NCBI GenBank assembly: GCA_037893245.1
Contig: JBAIAA010000321.1
Location: 1 to 64,000, forward strand
Length of the DNA: 64,000 nt
Direction of reading: 5' to 3'
Source of the DNA: Crossaster papposus
Taxonomy: Eukaryota; Echinodermata; Asteroidea; Velatida; Solasteridae
Part shown: positions 11,746-23,588 of the stretch, in pieces
Numbering within the stretch: the first letter of the stretch is position 1
How the letters are laid out: every line of letters starts with the position of its first letter
The notes under the pieces: model-generated
What the model was told of the DNA's origin: nothing
The model's input: the letters and a program-made list of their open reading frames with translations, nothing else
The model's database searches: none
Position numbers and translations under genes: made by a program

Positions 11746-12025
11746 GGAAATGATATGATGTGATTTTGCATTCAAAGCGGACAAGGTCCTTAATGGCATG
11801 ATGTGATTTCAACAACAGTTTTCCGAAATCACATCCAAATGCTCCAAATTCACATCCTGTGTTAAGTAGTTAAAGTCCTAATTCAACGACCTTATGGGAT
11901 GGGATTTTGATAGAGGATGCAAATTTGGGGCATATTTGGATGTGAGTTTGGAAATATTTTGTTGAAATCACATCCTGCTACTGGTCGTGTCCGCTTTAAA
12001 TGTAAAATCACAGCATGCCCATTCC
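11746..12025. mobile_element. Family A TA-flanked inverted-repeat element
   Basis: TA at 11744-11745 and 12026-12027. Inverted arms: GATGTGATTTTGCATTCAAA with GCATGATGTGATTTCAAC on the left, and GTTGAAATCACATCCTGC with TGTCCGCTTTAAATG on the right. No coding capacity. Confidence 0.85.
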
Positions 12026-12378
12026 TAAAACAATATAGATAACACAAACCAGTTATATGTCCTAGTTACAATTGCTTCGGAAATGCAGGGCTCTTCGTCA
12101 ATGTGTAAAGTGCTGTCACCCGTGAGAGTGGCACATTTCACATCCTCGACTGTCGAGGCAGAGTCGAGAGATGCATTAGTACGGCATGCATGGAATGTGA
12201 CATTCAATCCACGCAACCGTGCAGATCCGATCAAGGGACCAGAGCGGGGTATATCGCGCCGCACCTCCCCAGGCCGAGGGTGTTAACGCGTCGCTCGATT
12301 ATGATGACCTTAAGACTACACATAATTCCCTATCCGAGTCTCCCCAATTGACACTGAAACAGTGCAATAGCCCGACTA

Positions 12379-12560
12379 GGGTCTACAATCCCGGCCAAAA
12401 TGGTTGGGACATGATCTAAGTGTACCCTATAGCTCGCAATTTCCCCCCACTCCCTCAGTCAATGTTCTGCAGCTGGAGCACAGAACGCGCAATAAGAGAC
12501 AACATTGACCGGGAGCCGGAGGAGGGCTGCCCAGCGAGATTTGGCCGGGATTGTAGGTCT
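12379..12560. repeat. Inverted repeat with GGTCTACAATCCCGGCC arms
   Basis: GGTCTACAATCCCGGCCA is mirrored by TGGCCGGGATTGTAGGTC. An inner pair, GTCAATGTT and AACATTGAC, fits the same centre. Probably a small transposon; no second copy seen in the window. Confidence 0.6.
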
Positions 12561-13081
12561 CGAGGGTGGGGGTTATTTGTTTGAAGGAGCACTCTGAAAA
12601 GCCCACGCCTTCTCCAAAATCAAGTGGTGGAGAGGGGAGAGCTAGAACAGCGGAAAAAACTACGGTTGAATTCGTATAGGGGGAACCGGGTGTGCATAAT
12701 TTTTAAGGGGGCACTCTACAATCATGTACAGTGGAGGCAGGGGATACGTGCGTTGTTTGCGAGCAATTCGACTTTTTTAAATGCGGAAAGGGGTGGGGGT
12801 TGACATGAACCTTCGACTTGTAGGGGTGGGGGAAATAACCACCCCACGTACAGTAACGCTACTGGTCAATGGTCAGGGCACATACCTCAAGAGCCTCTGC
12901 ACCCCCCCCCCCCCCCCCTCCCCTCCCCTCCCTCCCCCCTCAATCGCACCTTATTAGTTACGCCCTTGCACTGACAAGGGTTTCATAAGCTCCAGTGGAA
13001 TTAAGTGCTTAATGGGCGCTGCACTTTTCCAATAACCTGAAATGAACTTCACGAGTTTTAGTTGCCATTTTTTTTCTATAG
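12561..13081. other. Upstream flank of calmodulin-like exon A; purine-rich and C-rich tracts
   Basis: It contains GGGGGAAATA-type purine-rich sequence and a C17 run (12902-12918) followed by CCCTC repeats. It ends in a T-rich polypyrimidine tract at the exon A acceptor. The expected 31-bp calmodulin exon 2 was not found here. Confidence 0.6.
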
Positions 13082-13225
13082 AATTCAAACAGGCCTTCTC
13101 CATATTCGACAAAGATGGCGACGGGACCATCACACACAAGGAGCTGGCTACTGTCATGAGGTCACTGGGTCAAAACCCCTCAGAGGCTGAACTTCAGGAC
13201 ATGATCAACGAGGCGGATCAAGACG
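13082..13225 (+). CDS. Calmodulin-like protein, exon A (EF-hand 1 and start of EF-hand 2)
   Basis: First visible coding exon of a calmodulin-family calcium sensor. It is 144 bp, the same length as exon 3 of vertebrate calmodulin genes as I know them, and encodes residues 11 to 58 in calmodulin numbering, beginning [17 protein letters not shown]-hand 1 has the loop [12 protein letters not shown], with Ca2+ ligands at positions 1, 3, 5 and 12. The exon ends inside EF-hand 2 (DQD, then G). The acceptor is a pyrimidine tract followed by TATAG at 13077-13081; the donor is G|GTATAT at 13226. The first codon takes its G from an upstream exon, so the intron before it is phase 1, as in vertebrate calmodulin. 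The short exons for residues 1 to 10 were not found anywhere to the left. Calmodulin binds Ca2+ in cytosol and nucleus and activates kinases, phosphatases and channels; this paralogue probably does something similar. Family assignment is certain; orthology to calmodulin itself versus a calmodulin-like paralogue is inferred from its divergence. Confidence 0.95.
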
Positions 13226-13419
13226 GTATATTCTCTTCTAATAATGCCAAATACTAAAACAAAAAATAGTTTCTCGTCCAAATTGTTGTTCAAAAATTAA
13301 GAGTTTTATTTATTTTTAATTTTTTAAAAACTTATTTGTATATATTTTATCGCGGATTTACATAGCGTCGCGTCATAATTATTAATTCTGTCTGGTAATG
13401 AAAATCAAGGCTCCCTCAA

Positions 13420-13655
13420 ATGCGACCTGGGCACTGTAGCTCGTAAGCCTGAATAAACATGTAGAGAGAAGACAATGAGAAGAAGATCCAGTTTTAGGAG
13501 GTGGGAGGAAAACCCCAGAAGAATATATCCTGTGGAAAACCCACGGAGTCATGGACTGAAAACCCAATCCACATGTTGGCCCAGGCGAGATTCCAACCCA
13601 GGTCACAGCGGTGGAAGGTGAGAAAAGAACCGCTACGCACGCCAATCTGACTCCC
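13420..13655 (-). repeat. tRNA-related SINE
   Basis: Read on the minus strand, GCGTAGCGGTTC resembles an A box region and GGGTTGGAATCTC a diverged B box. They are followed by GTGGATTGGGTTTTCAGTCC and GTGGGTTTTCC-C, a body seen in SINEs of several invertebrates. It lies about 200 bp into intron A-B. Confidence 0.65.
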
Positions 13656-14315
13656 CAAATTACGATTGGGAGAAAAGTTTCGATATATAAATGACTTGGA
13701 CTTTTGTCATTTTTATTATTTTTTTCATGTTGATGCGGTAGCAAAAGTGAGGACGAGAAACTATTATTATTTGATTTGGCTTAGTTGCATATTGTGTATA
13801 AATAGGGCGCCGTCATTGTTGACGTCATTTCTAAACACGAATCCAATCACACACGGTGGGGCGCGCACACACGGAACCGCAAATATGTATCTTTCAACCA
13901 CATTTAATAATCTTGGCTGGAATTTTCTACCCAATATACCCTATAACCAAACCCAAACACTAACCCCCACCCACATCCCTAGTTTTTGAATAATTTGAGT
14001 AAAATATCTATTACGTGAAATTTCTTGTGGAAACCTGTTAATCCATATAAATTATCCTGTGGATACCTTACGACTCCTATTGTCCCCATTGTGTTTAGGA
14101 CTCCATCGGGTACCGAATTTAGAAGCACCTTCCTTGATGGGCCCCTGGGTGTTCCTCTTTTGTTTGTACTTGTCGGCCTCCCATAGTTTGCTCACGAATT
14201 TTAACCGTGGAACCCTATAATTATTGTCTTTTGTTGTTCTACGTCCACTATTTGAATGCGGATACAACCTCAAGCATGCAGACACCAGACTCAAGCACAC
14301 ACCAGACTAATTTAA

Positions 14316-14688
14316 AAGGATCGTATACGTTTGGTAATTACTCCAAATATTAATGGCAATAAAAACGTACAGCAGCTTTGGATAGTATAATGCATTTTTA
14401 GAAACTTTTCACTTTGAAGTACTGCGGTTATGGAAAAAGATATCACTTAGTATCCCCAAAAAATTGAATCTGAGAAGCGTTACTGCAGTGACGTTTCTCA
14501 GATTGTGTATTCCAATGCAGATTATTCTTCCTGCGTGGACATAAACGCTCAAAATTTTCGGCAATATCTCAAAATCGATACCACCTTTTGAAATGAATTG
14601 TTTACATGTTAGTTTTATGGTATATATCTATAACTATATAGGATTGAAACAAACAGCGGGTTCCAATTACCAAACGTATACGATCTCT
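14316..14688. mobile_element. Family C TTAA element
   Basis: TTAA at 14312-14315 and 14689-14692. Ends are AAGGATCGTATACGTTTGGT and ACCAAACGTATACGATCTC. The inside matches the copy at 48892-49280 in opposite orientation (ATTAATGGCAATA, AGCAGCTTTGGA). Confidence 0.85.
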
Positions 14689-14813
14689 TTAATAAGTTTG
14701 AAGCTTATTGATATCAGACGAATTCGATCTGTAAATACTGCTTTTTGGCAACAGCTTAGACGAATGTGATCTGTAATGACAAATATTTTCAAGCTAATCT
14801 TAAAAAGTAGGAT

Positions 14814-15130
14814 ACACCATTGGTAATTGCTTGAATTATAATGAATGGGTGGATTTGGGGTTGTATTTTATAGTAAATATCGTTTAACTGACCTGTCTGA
14901 AGTTTTACAATCATTGGATGCTGAGAAAAGCACAAAAAAACGGTGTTTAAACGGCGTCGGGCAGTTGTTCTTATGTTGTTCTTGTTTTTTGTTGCGATCG
15001 CCGTTCGGTGTAACAATTACAGGATATCTAGCGCAACCATTTTGCTGGATGCCTACAATCATTTTTTACTTTCAAATGAGTAAGATATTTCTTAATAATT
15101 CGGTAGTAAAATTCGATATCTATCTGTAAA
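14814..15130. mobile_element. Family B TTAA element, right end decayed
   Basis: TTAA at 14810-14813, then AAGTAGGATACACCATTGG. It has the inner motifs GTTGCGATCGCCGTTCGG and GGATATCTAGCGCAACC. It ends near GATATCTATCTGTAAATAG with the terminal repeat lost. Confidence 0.8.
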
Positions 15131-15296
15131 TAGAGCGAGCGAACGTTAACGAAATTGATTTTGAGAGTTGAGGAATTGGAATGGAAAAATACCCCGGAAA
15201 ACCGATAATAATGTTTTGCTGCTCACCCCCCGCATAAATAGTCTGGCACCGTCCAATTCAACAGTTTACAAGGCCTTGATTTTGTCGCAATGTCAA

Positions 15297-16243
15297 AGTA
15301 GTGTTATTTCGTTTTAGACCGGTTCATGCATGTGACATGGTAACAAAACAATACGGCCCTCCCACCGGGGCCCCGTTCAATCGATGGCCAGATGACGACT
15401 GCATGGTCGTCATGTCAGGCTTTCGTTATTAGTAATGGCACAATAATGTTACATATTCAGCATGAATTAATTTATTTAAATTATAGGAAGCTATTTCTGC
15501 GGTTTGTTATGTCAACAATGTACAGGGTACTAGCGAAGATGCTCATCTAGCCGTGGAATTTGTCATCTTTGTTCAATTTCTATACCTTGTACTGGGACTT
15601 TTAGAGTCAGCAAGGAATGTAAGTGGCCTGGACAAATGCATTGCTGCCAGGATAGACCTTGGATAGACCGATCGTTTTGGTTTGATGAAAGCCGCGAAGG
15701 AGGGGAGTCCTAACTTTGCGCGTTGAATCTGATCTTAAAGGTAGGATACACCATTGGTAATTGCTTGAATTATCATGAATGAGTAGATTTGGGGGATTGT
15801 AATTTATATTAAATATTGTTTAGCTGACCTGTTCGAAGTTTTACAATCATGGGTGCCGAGAAAAAACCCGAAAAACAGCGTTTGTTTTCAACCGACGCCG
15901 AGCAGTTATTCTTATGTTATCTTTGATTGTTCGCGATCGCCGGACGGCTATCGCGAATTTGTCTTTATAAAATTATATTTTTCGGAATAATTACAGGATA
16001 TCTAGCGCAATCATTTTGCTGGATGCCTAGAATCATTATTTATTTTCAAATGAGTAAGATTGTTTTAATAATTCGGTAGTAAATATTTTCGATATCTGCA
16101 AATGGTGTATACACCTTTAATTGATACCAATCATACTTTATGCAGGAAAATGTACACATAAAATAAAAAGTAAATACAACCAGCGATAGAAACAAACTGA
16201 CGAAAATAACTACAGGATACATAGAAAAACTAATAAAACATAG
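15297..16243. repeat. Left arm of a long inverted duplication, carrying a family B insertion
   Basis: GTGTTATTTCGTTTTA, ATACGGCCCTCCCACCGG, GCTCATCTAGCC and AATAACTACAGGA occur in this order and reappear inverted at 17876-18497. A family B element interrupts the arm exactly at TTAA (15735-15738). Confidence 0.85.
15739..16116. mobile_element. Family B TTAA element with a matching empty site
   Basis: TTAA at 15735-15738 and 16117-16120. Ends are AGGTAGGATACACC and GGTGTATACACCT. The other arm of the inverted duplication reads GATCTTAATTTATAAT at the same place with a single TTAA, which directly shows a TTAA target duplication. Confidence 0.92.
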
Positions 16244-16571
16244 GGGCATTTTGTTTTGCCCTTGGATCCGCCATTGTCAAAAGATTAGGCGACCACAATG
16301 AACGTAACTAAATACACGTAAACTGACACAGACTTAGTTATGTCATGGGTGAGGCTCGATACAATTTGCATGTTATCATTGGAAAATTGAAAAATACTGT
16401 TATGTAATTATTTTATTAAATTGTGTCCATTGTTAGAAACCATCATAAATTTGCTCCGAAATTTACTCATGTTGATGTTATTTAAATGCGGCTGTTCTTG
16501 TTCAGGTTCATACTGTTGTTAATTATGCTAGGTTTTACCTCATCATCACCTCGCCTCACCTAATCACCTCG

Positions 16572-16728
16572 TCTGAGGTGCCTGGAGTTGTAACGAGTCA
16601 CTGATTTATGTCACTCGATCAATCGAGTGAAGCCAGTTTTCAAGAAGTGACCCGAGTCGAGTCTAGTCATTATGTCATTGGCCGAGTCGAGTCAAATACC
16701 TAATCGAGTCTAGTTCGAGTCACGAATA
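16572..16728. repeat. GAGTC-word element
   Basis: Repeated CGAGTC, GAGTCGAGTC and inverted forms (CACTCGATCAATCGAGTG) over about 155 bp, preceded by GAGTTGTAACGAGTCACTG. The same word builds 59622-59790. Confidence 0.65.
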
Positions 16729-16881
16729 TTCTTCTTCTTATCGTGTCCATACACACTAGATATTGTGTTTCAGCCAGAATATTTGAATATTTTAACACTA
16801 TATAATAAAATAATAAAGATAAGCGAGAAAGACATTTGTATCACTAAACGAGTCCTCCATATAAAGAACGTACACACGAAA

Positions 16882-16913
<32 letters not shown>

Positions 16914-16926
16914 GGGGGGGGGGGGG
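16882..16926. repeat. Poly(G) tract (G31-T-G13)
   Basis: The longest G-rich homopolymer in the window, with one T interruption. Confidence 0.95.
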
Positions 16927-16959
16927 ATGGCCAGGGAGGAGGGGTCCGAGCAAATGTAA

Positions 16960-17870
16960 ATAGCACATTGTCAAACCAATGCGTATACTTACGCAAACCG
17001 GAATTCTACTTGTAATAAATTGTCGTGGAATCAATGTACTTTCTCATATTTAATATCAGGACCAGCGTTTCTGTATCGAACACTGTTTAAACACTGTACC
17101 CTTCAGCCCCGCTATTTTGTTCAAAGTGCCACCGCCAATCTAAGCATTAAAGAGGTTATCAAACTTCAGAGACCGAAATGATAAAACGGCGATTGTGATA
17201 CGGGCCCCTCTTTTATTTTGGTCAAGTAGTTGACTAATCATTCCAAAACCACTTCCTCAACCCAAAGCTGACATCTCTTAAATCTAACAATATTTGGTTA
17301 TTTGACAGTATTTTTCAATAGAAATGCGAGTCACGTCAGCGTGGTTTTGGACATTCACAGTGCGTCGCCGGCGGTGATCGCCATCTCTATTTCCGTGTTG
17401 CATTTGTTTCGTTTTCGTCATCGTTTTCCTCCAAAATGTCCTACTACTTTTGGTTTGAATTGTCGCTAACTACTTTGGTAAATTGGTTAGTTCAATAACT
17501 ACACAATCGCCAATAAATTGCTTCAAGTAGCAGGCAAACATGCCTCGTTCAAGCTTTTGTCCAAAACAGTCTTCGGACCGTCGTGTTTTTTTAGGTTTTT
17601 TTAATCGTCAGTTTGTCGCCCCTGGATCCTCTCTTGGCTTTGGAAATGAATAAAACGGCTGGATGAGAAAAAAAGCTTCAACGAGGCTAACTGACGGATT
17701 AAAACAAAACTTGAACGTCAAAGCCGATATGGGTTGCTGCCTGTATTCTAAACAGGACTTGAATATCAGACCATGGAGGTAGGAAACACAGACAAACGCA
17801 AATATAATCCATAACATATACTACAACAGGTGCAATTTTGTAATGCAGCTCGTCAGCCCTTCACTGTCAT
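16960..17870. other. Unassigned stretch between the arms of the inverted duplication
   Basis: No exon or repeat copy recognised. Includes GATCGCCATCTC and T-rich segments. Confidence 0.4.
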
Positions 17871-17875
17871 GTGTC

Positions 17876-18033
17876 CTTTATTTGTTGTTTTATTAGTTTG
17901 TATGTTTCCTGTAGTTATTTTCGTCAGTACTTTTGTATCTGAGTATATTTACTTTTTATGTTATGTGTACATTTGCCTGAATAAAGTATAATTATTATAA
18001 ATTAAGATCACATTCAACGCACAAAGTTAGAAC

Positions 18034-18068
<35 letters not shown>

Positions 18069-18497
18069 CCCGCTTCCATCAAACTCGAACGAATAAAATG
18101 GATATCCATGTTCTATCCTTGCAGCAACGCATTTGTCCACTCTACTTAAATTCCCCGCTGACTCAAACGGGCGCAATACAAGCCATATAAATTGAACAAA
18201 GATGACAAAATCCAAGGCTAGATGAGCATCTTCGCTAGCACCCTGTACATTGTTGTTACAACAAACCGCAGTAAAAGCTTCCTTTAATTTAAATAATTAA
18301 TGTTTGCTGAATATGTAAATCTATCTTGGCATTACTACAAAAGCTTAATGTGACGACCGGTCGTCATCTGGCCAACGATTGGACGGGGCCCCGGTGGGAG
18401 GGCCGTATTGTTTTGCACGGCGTTTGATTGGATAGGAGACGTACACCGTCCACCATGTCGTATGAAACCGTATAAAACGAAACAACACTAATAGTAC
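17876..18497. repeat. Right arm of the long inverted duplication
   Basis: The inverted counterpart of 15297-16243, without the family B insertion. It contains a C31 tract (18035-18065) where the left arm has only GGAGGGGAG, so the homopolymer has grown in this arm after duplication. Confidence 0.85.
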
Positions 18498-18502
18498 AAA
18501 AT

Positions 18503-18740
18503 AGCAGGGATGTAGTCGAGTCCACCACAAGTCCCTGCAAGTCTCTGTAAGTCCCTGCAAGTCCATCATAAGTCCTTCAGTTCCAATTTAAATCACAAGC
18601 TATTCAAATCAGCTTTGACAAAAGCATTCCTTTGTCATTGTTCATCGAATTACTTGTGACTGCCTTTATGAAGAGACTTGTGACTGGCTTCACGAATGGA
18701 CTTGTGAACGGACTTGCGGGGACTCGACTACAACCCTGCA
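18503..18740. mobile_element. GGACTTG-word palindromic element
   Basis: Ends GCAGGGATGTAGTCGAGTCC and, inverted, GGACTCGACTACAACCCTGC. The left half repeats CAAGTCC; the right half repeats GGACTTGTGA. It directly abuts the inverted duplication. Confidence 0.75.
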
Positions 18741-18769
18741 AACTAGTACACGACGGTTGCGCGACTTTT

Positions 18770-19010
18770 GACATTAGGAACCATTTTAATTTGATATGCT
18801 TACGGGATACGTATGCGGCTCGGAACAAGTCGCCTATTAAATCGCCATTTTGTGTGATAATTATCAGTTTTACATTATACATTTTTATATGCGATGTAAA
18901 TTGCCGATAGTGTGCCAGATGAAATGACAACGCAAAATGGTCATTTCAAAGGCGACTTTATCGAGCCTCATAATCCATCCCGTACGCGTATCAAAATTGA
19001 ATGGTTCCTA
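18770..19010. repeat. Inverted repeat with AGGAACCATTTTAATTTGATA arms
   Basis: TAGGAACCATTTTAATTTG is mirrored by CAAAATTGAATGGTTCCTA. Inner inverted pairs (AAGTCGCC, GGCGACTT) suggest a palindromic element of about 240 bp. Confidence 0.6.
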
Positions 19011-19451
19011 TTATTAGCGCGATAAGTGGCTGCAAAATGCGCCGCTGATAGCGCCGAGAGCGTCATTTAATTGCGGATACGTGCGCTTTACAAATGTCCA
19101 TTATCATTCTTATTATTAAGGCGTACGCCTTTGTCGCTTATGTAACACGTTCATTGATTTATGCTTGTATATAAATACGCGCGTCTATAAATGCGCGGAC
19201 GAGTATGAGAATCAGGGAGCACGATCAAGAACGACTTCACCGTAAATAAGATGTATAGGCATAACTTGTAAACACATTACACAAATTAAGCGAGCCCCAT
19301 ATTGATTTAAACAAATATATATATATACATGTATATATTTTCTAATCGGGTCACTTTCTTTTGTACTCACCCTGTAGGCCCTACATTTTAATGTCCACAG
19401 AATCCCCGGAATGAAATACACACTTCATTCAAATGTCGCCTACTATCACTA

Positions 19452-20137
19452 GACATGGGCATGATGTGATTTTGCATTAAAAACAGACACGGTCCTTAGC
19501 AGGAGGTGATTTCAACAACAGATTTTCAAAATCATATCCAAATGCTTCAAATTCACATCTTAAGTCCAAATGCACATCCTGAGTTAAAGGTAGGATACAC
19601 CATTTGCAGATATCGAAAAAAATTGACTACCGAATTATTAGTAAATATCTTACTTTTTTGATAGTAAATAATGATTGAAGGCATCCAGCAAAAGGATTGC
19701 GCTAGATATCATGAAATAGTTCCGAAAAATTGAATGTTATATATATATAAAAAAACACGATCGCCGTACAGCGATCGCGAAAAAAACCAAGAACAACATA
19801 AGAACCACTTTCGGACGCCGTTTGAAAACGAATGCCGTTTTGGGTTTTGTTTGCTTTTCTCATGCATCCATGATTGTAAAACTTCGGACAGGTCAGTTAA
19901 ACAATATTTACTATAGAATACAACCCCCTAAATCCACACATTTATGTTCATTTAAGCAATTACCAATGGTGTATCATCTTAAGTGGATGTGAATCAAGTG
20001 GATTCTTATCGACTTAACGACTTAATCCAGGATGTGAATTTGGACTGAGGATATTAAGTTGGAAATATTTTGTTTAAATCACATTCTCTTTAAAGGACGT
20101 GTCCGCTTTGAATTCAAAATCACACCATGCCCATTTC
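19452..20137. mobile_element. Family A element containing a family B insertion
   Basis: TA at 19450-19451 and 20138-20139. Ends are GACATGGGCATGATGTG and CACACCATGCCCATTTC. Family B (19588-19978) is inserted at TTAA within GAGTTAA-GTGG. Confidence 0.85.
19588..19978. mobile_element. Family B TTAA element nested in family A
   Basis: TTAA at 19584-19587 and 19979-19982. Ends are AGGTAGGATACACCATTTGC and TGGTGTATCATC. It carries the CGATCGC palindrome region. Confidence 0.88.
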
Positions 20138-20139
20138 TA

Positions 20140-20536
20140 CTACCTTCCCTTGGATGTCTGGTGTGAGTTTCAATTGATGTTTCCCGAGAGTATAGTAGAA
20201 TTATTTAATGGCGCAAAATGGTGGAATTTACTCTGATAGTCAGCACACCTACCAACGTTTACTTCCCTTGCCCTTTATATCATTTCCCTATTTGAGAATC
20301 AAGTGTAAGTTTATATAACCAAGAAGGCGATATATTGCCTATAGCTATAGGCTTTATTTCAGTGCACTTAAGTTGGATAAATATAGCACAACCAAAGAAC
20401 AGTATAGCAACTTCGTGCACCAATTGACAAGGGAAATCCTCAAGGAAAATATCTGACGCTTAATAATTTGTAGCAAGTGGGGCTAATCGAACCTCGAAAT
20501 AAGGCCAAAGGTTGCCATTCGAACTACAGGCCGCAT
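20140..20536. other. Unassigned stretch, no gene recognised
   Basis: No exon or repeat copy recognised. Confidence 0.35.
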
Positions 20537-20661
20537 GCGTTCCACTCACGTGCAAACGTTCGCCAACGTTCGTTAATTTTGTGGGCACGTCTAAATAGAA
20601 AATTGTTTGCGTGTAGTCTAGTCGGCAAAGGTGGGCAAACGTTCGCGTGAGTGGAAAGCGC
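20537..20661. mobile_element. AACGTTCGC-word palindromic element (125 bp)
   Basis: Ends GCGTTCCACTCACG and, inverted, CGTGAGTGGAAAGCGC. AACGTTCGC/GAACGTT words lie inside each end. Very small. Confidence 0.65.
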
Positions 20662-20937
20662 CCAAGGTTTGTAGACTTTTCTTGATCATCTTCCCTGCGG
20701 GGTATCTTGATTGTTTGTCGACTGATGACTATCGCCGTGAAATTGCCGTCGACCGCTGTGTGTGCATCATTGTAACAAATAAGTTCACTACGAATTGACT
20801 TATTATAACACATAATTTCGCATAGTTTTTCCATAGTATCTAAATCACCGAATATTACACTTCTTTACTCAAAGGTAATATACAACATTACAAACATAGA
20901 TACAAAACTATAGGTTTTCCCGGCTATATTTAAAGAT

Positions 20938-21035
20938 ATCATTTGCAGATATCAAAAAAAATTACTACCGAAATATCTTATTTAACAATAACAAATGATT
21001 GTAAGCATCCAGTAAAAGGATTGCCTCTATACCTC
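20938..21035. mobile_element. Family B fragment
   Basis: GATATCATTTGCAGATATC, a degenerate ACTACCGAAATATCTTA and GCATCCAGTAAAAGGATTGC match one end of family B. The rest is missing. Confidence 0.65.
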
Positions 21036-21039
21036 TAAG

Positions 21040-22970
21040 AACAATTTATTCGTTTAAATTCAACAACTCTTAGGCCAAATAAAAATAAACAAAAAAATGT
21101 ATTTTGTAATGGCCGTCCGACACATTTTTATGCGAGTCATGTAGTGAACATGTCACACCCTATCTTCCAATTTGAAACTAAAACATGGCTCACCCACGAT
21201 TACAAATCAAAATTCATGTGGTTCGATCATGTATAAACCATACACGTCACACCCTAGCCTTCCCATTATAAACAATACATTTCAACAGCATGTACACAGT
21301 GATGCTAAAGTCTTAAATACGATCTTAAAATTGTATTATCTTTTTGAATTCTTTTTATTTATTTATTTTGTTTTTGTCAAAAAGATAATAAAATTCATCG
21401 TGCCCATTCCGAATGCTATTATAAAATACCTTGTTTGACTGTTATATGTTTCAGTTGTCCTGTATAATCAAGGCACTGGGTGTGCTTTACTTTTACAATG
21501 TTGTATCAATTTCCAACAATGGTCGGCCGACCATCGTTTGAAAAACTTGACCATAAATGGGTGCAAGCCAGCTACTCTGGTTCCCTGGTCCCACAAATAC
21601 CAGACGTCTATAAATTGCTCTGTTTCTCTGAAGTAAGGTCAGGAAAGCAGACTACAAAAACAGTATTTTGTTTATTAGCTTCAATGAACATACAACAATA
21701 GTCATTGTAAGGATATTTTCTAAAAAACAACCCAACAGTCATGCCCTAAAATTACATCAAAAGCAAAATATTGTTTCTTGAATTAAACATGATAGAATTA
21801 TATTGACTATACAGGTGCAAGCTATTCTAGTTTCCTGGCCGGATAATTCCCCGTCGTCTATACATTACACGGTTTCATCTGAAGTAGGTCAGGGAACCAG
21901 GCATTTTGTTCTCTTGGTTTTTTCTAACATGTATGGACACACACAACCTTAAGCATGTAACAAGATTCGCTATAAAATACTATAACCCCCGCGTTCATCT
22001 ATTTCTGGAAAAATCACATCAAAAGCAAACGACCGAATTATAATATTGACGTTTAATTAGCATTCCTTTGTCACCTGTTTACCAAGTCCTGGCCATGAAA
22101 CACTGGACACGAGCCAGCCACTTTTTAATCAAGCTTATACTTTCCTTGTCAACAATGCCTACAACCACGTCAGTCCACTGCCTCTATTGTTTCAAGATCT
22201 ATTTATGTCTCTCGTTTCCCTATAGTGACGCGCCAAAAGATATACACGAGTGACTACAATCTATACCGCTCACACCCTCAACTCCCCAGCATTATCATTT
22301 ATTAATGCATGCATCAGATTCTCCCACACGCTTGATTTAGTCTTGCGCCGTCCATATACTCCGATTCCTCCCTCGTTCGAATTAGTTTCCCCTTGAACAA
22401 ACAGTAATACATTTTACACAAAAAGACATTTGTCAAAAAGTCACCGTTTGTTTTGAGGCGAGTCTAGAAATTGGATCGCTGAACTGAAATTGCCCTCGCT
22501 TGGATGAAGATCATTGTTGTTATAGTTCTCTCCTAATTATTTATGTGTCTGGGTTTTAGGTATTTTAAGCAGTCGTTTATAGTTCATGTAAAACCGACAT
22601 GAAAACGAATGTTTAACACGTATTTGCAATAACAAATCTCACTTCGGCAGGGGGAAATGCACCATTTTTCATTAACGTGGTTGTATAGCACATCTCTCCT
22701 TTCACATTGTTCGGCCATGTTTAGTTGTTGCTGTGCATGTACTGTTGTGTATAAAATGGCCACCGTCGACCGCGTGCCCGCAAGAGAAGATATTAGCCGA
22801 CATCAAAATATTACCCCGTGCATTTATTATCCCACTTTCGGTTTCAACAGAATTGTGCTTCAACCCTAACGGGACTGGGCTATTTTTAGGGCTTTTGACG
22901 ACCGGGGCCACAATGTGAACACATCCTTACTTGCATCTGCGTTGGGATATTTTCCTAAAGATGTGTACAT
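21040..22970. other. Unassigned stretch, no gene recognised
   Basis: AT-rich sequence. GCAAGC-AGCT-CT-GTTCCCTGG-C occurs near 21570 and 21830, suggesting two diverged copies of a short repeat. No exon supported. Confidence 0.4.
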
Positions 22971-22977
22971 GTATTAT

Positions 22978-23588
22978 ACAGGGTGTCCATACAAAAAAGA
23001 TACCCATTTTCAAATGTATATTATTGCAACACTACTGAATATTTCTGAAAAAGACAAATGTCTGTGGAAATGGTAGAATGACCTCTGTCCAATGGTATAC
23101 GATTCATTATGTCATTGCTGTGGATGACTAAACAAACAAGACATTTATGAAATGTACCTAAATCAGCACTGTGACAAGTTGGGGTGATAAGGCGGGCAGT
23201 AAGAGACATGAGACGAAGATGCCGGCCATGTATTAACACTAATAGTGGCCATGTGGATGGTACATCACCTTAAATTTAAAATTCTTGGACCCTGTCTTAA
23301 CTTGTTCAATGTGTTCAAACAGCAAAATAATTCGTGCTTAAAAACAACTGCCTGATCTTTGTCACTCAAGTAAAAACAACTTGTCACAGTGCCGATGTTA
23401 GTACCTTTCGTAAATGTCTTGTTTGTTCAGTCATCCGTGGCAATGACATAATTAATCTTGTACCATTGGGCAGAGGACATTCTACCCTTTCGAGAGACGT
23501 TTGCCTTTTTCTGAAAACAAATTCAGTAGTTTTACAATAATATGAATTTGAAAATGGGTATTCTTTTTTCATGGACGCCCTTTATAAT
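22978..23588. mobile_element. Fold-back element with arms of about 240 bp
   Basis: Ends ACAGGGTGTCCATACAAAAA and, inverted, TTTTTTCATGGACGCCCT. The arms continue through GATACCCATTTTCAAAT and AATGTCATTGCTGTGGATGA on the left, and through the inverted GTCATCCGTGGCAATGACAT on the right. About 610 bp in all. Confidence 0.8.

Noticed and set aside
13382-13744. 120-codon minus-strand open frame
   Set aside because: It coincides with a tRNA-related SINE.
16765-17034. Open frames with polyglycine or polyproline
   Set aside because: Translations of the G31/G13 homopolymer.
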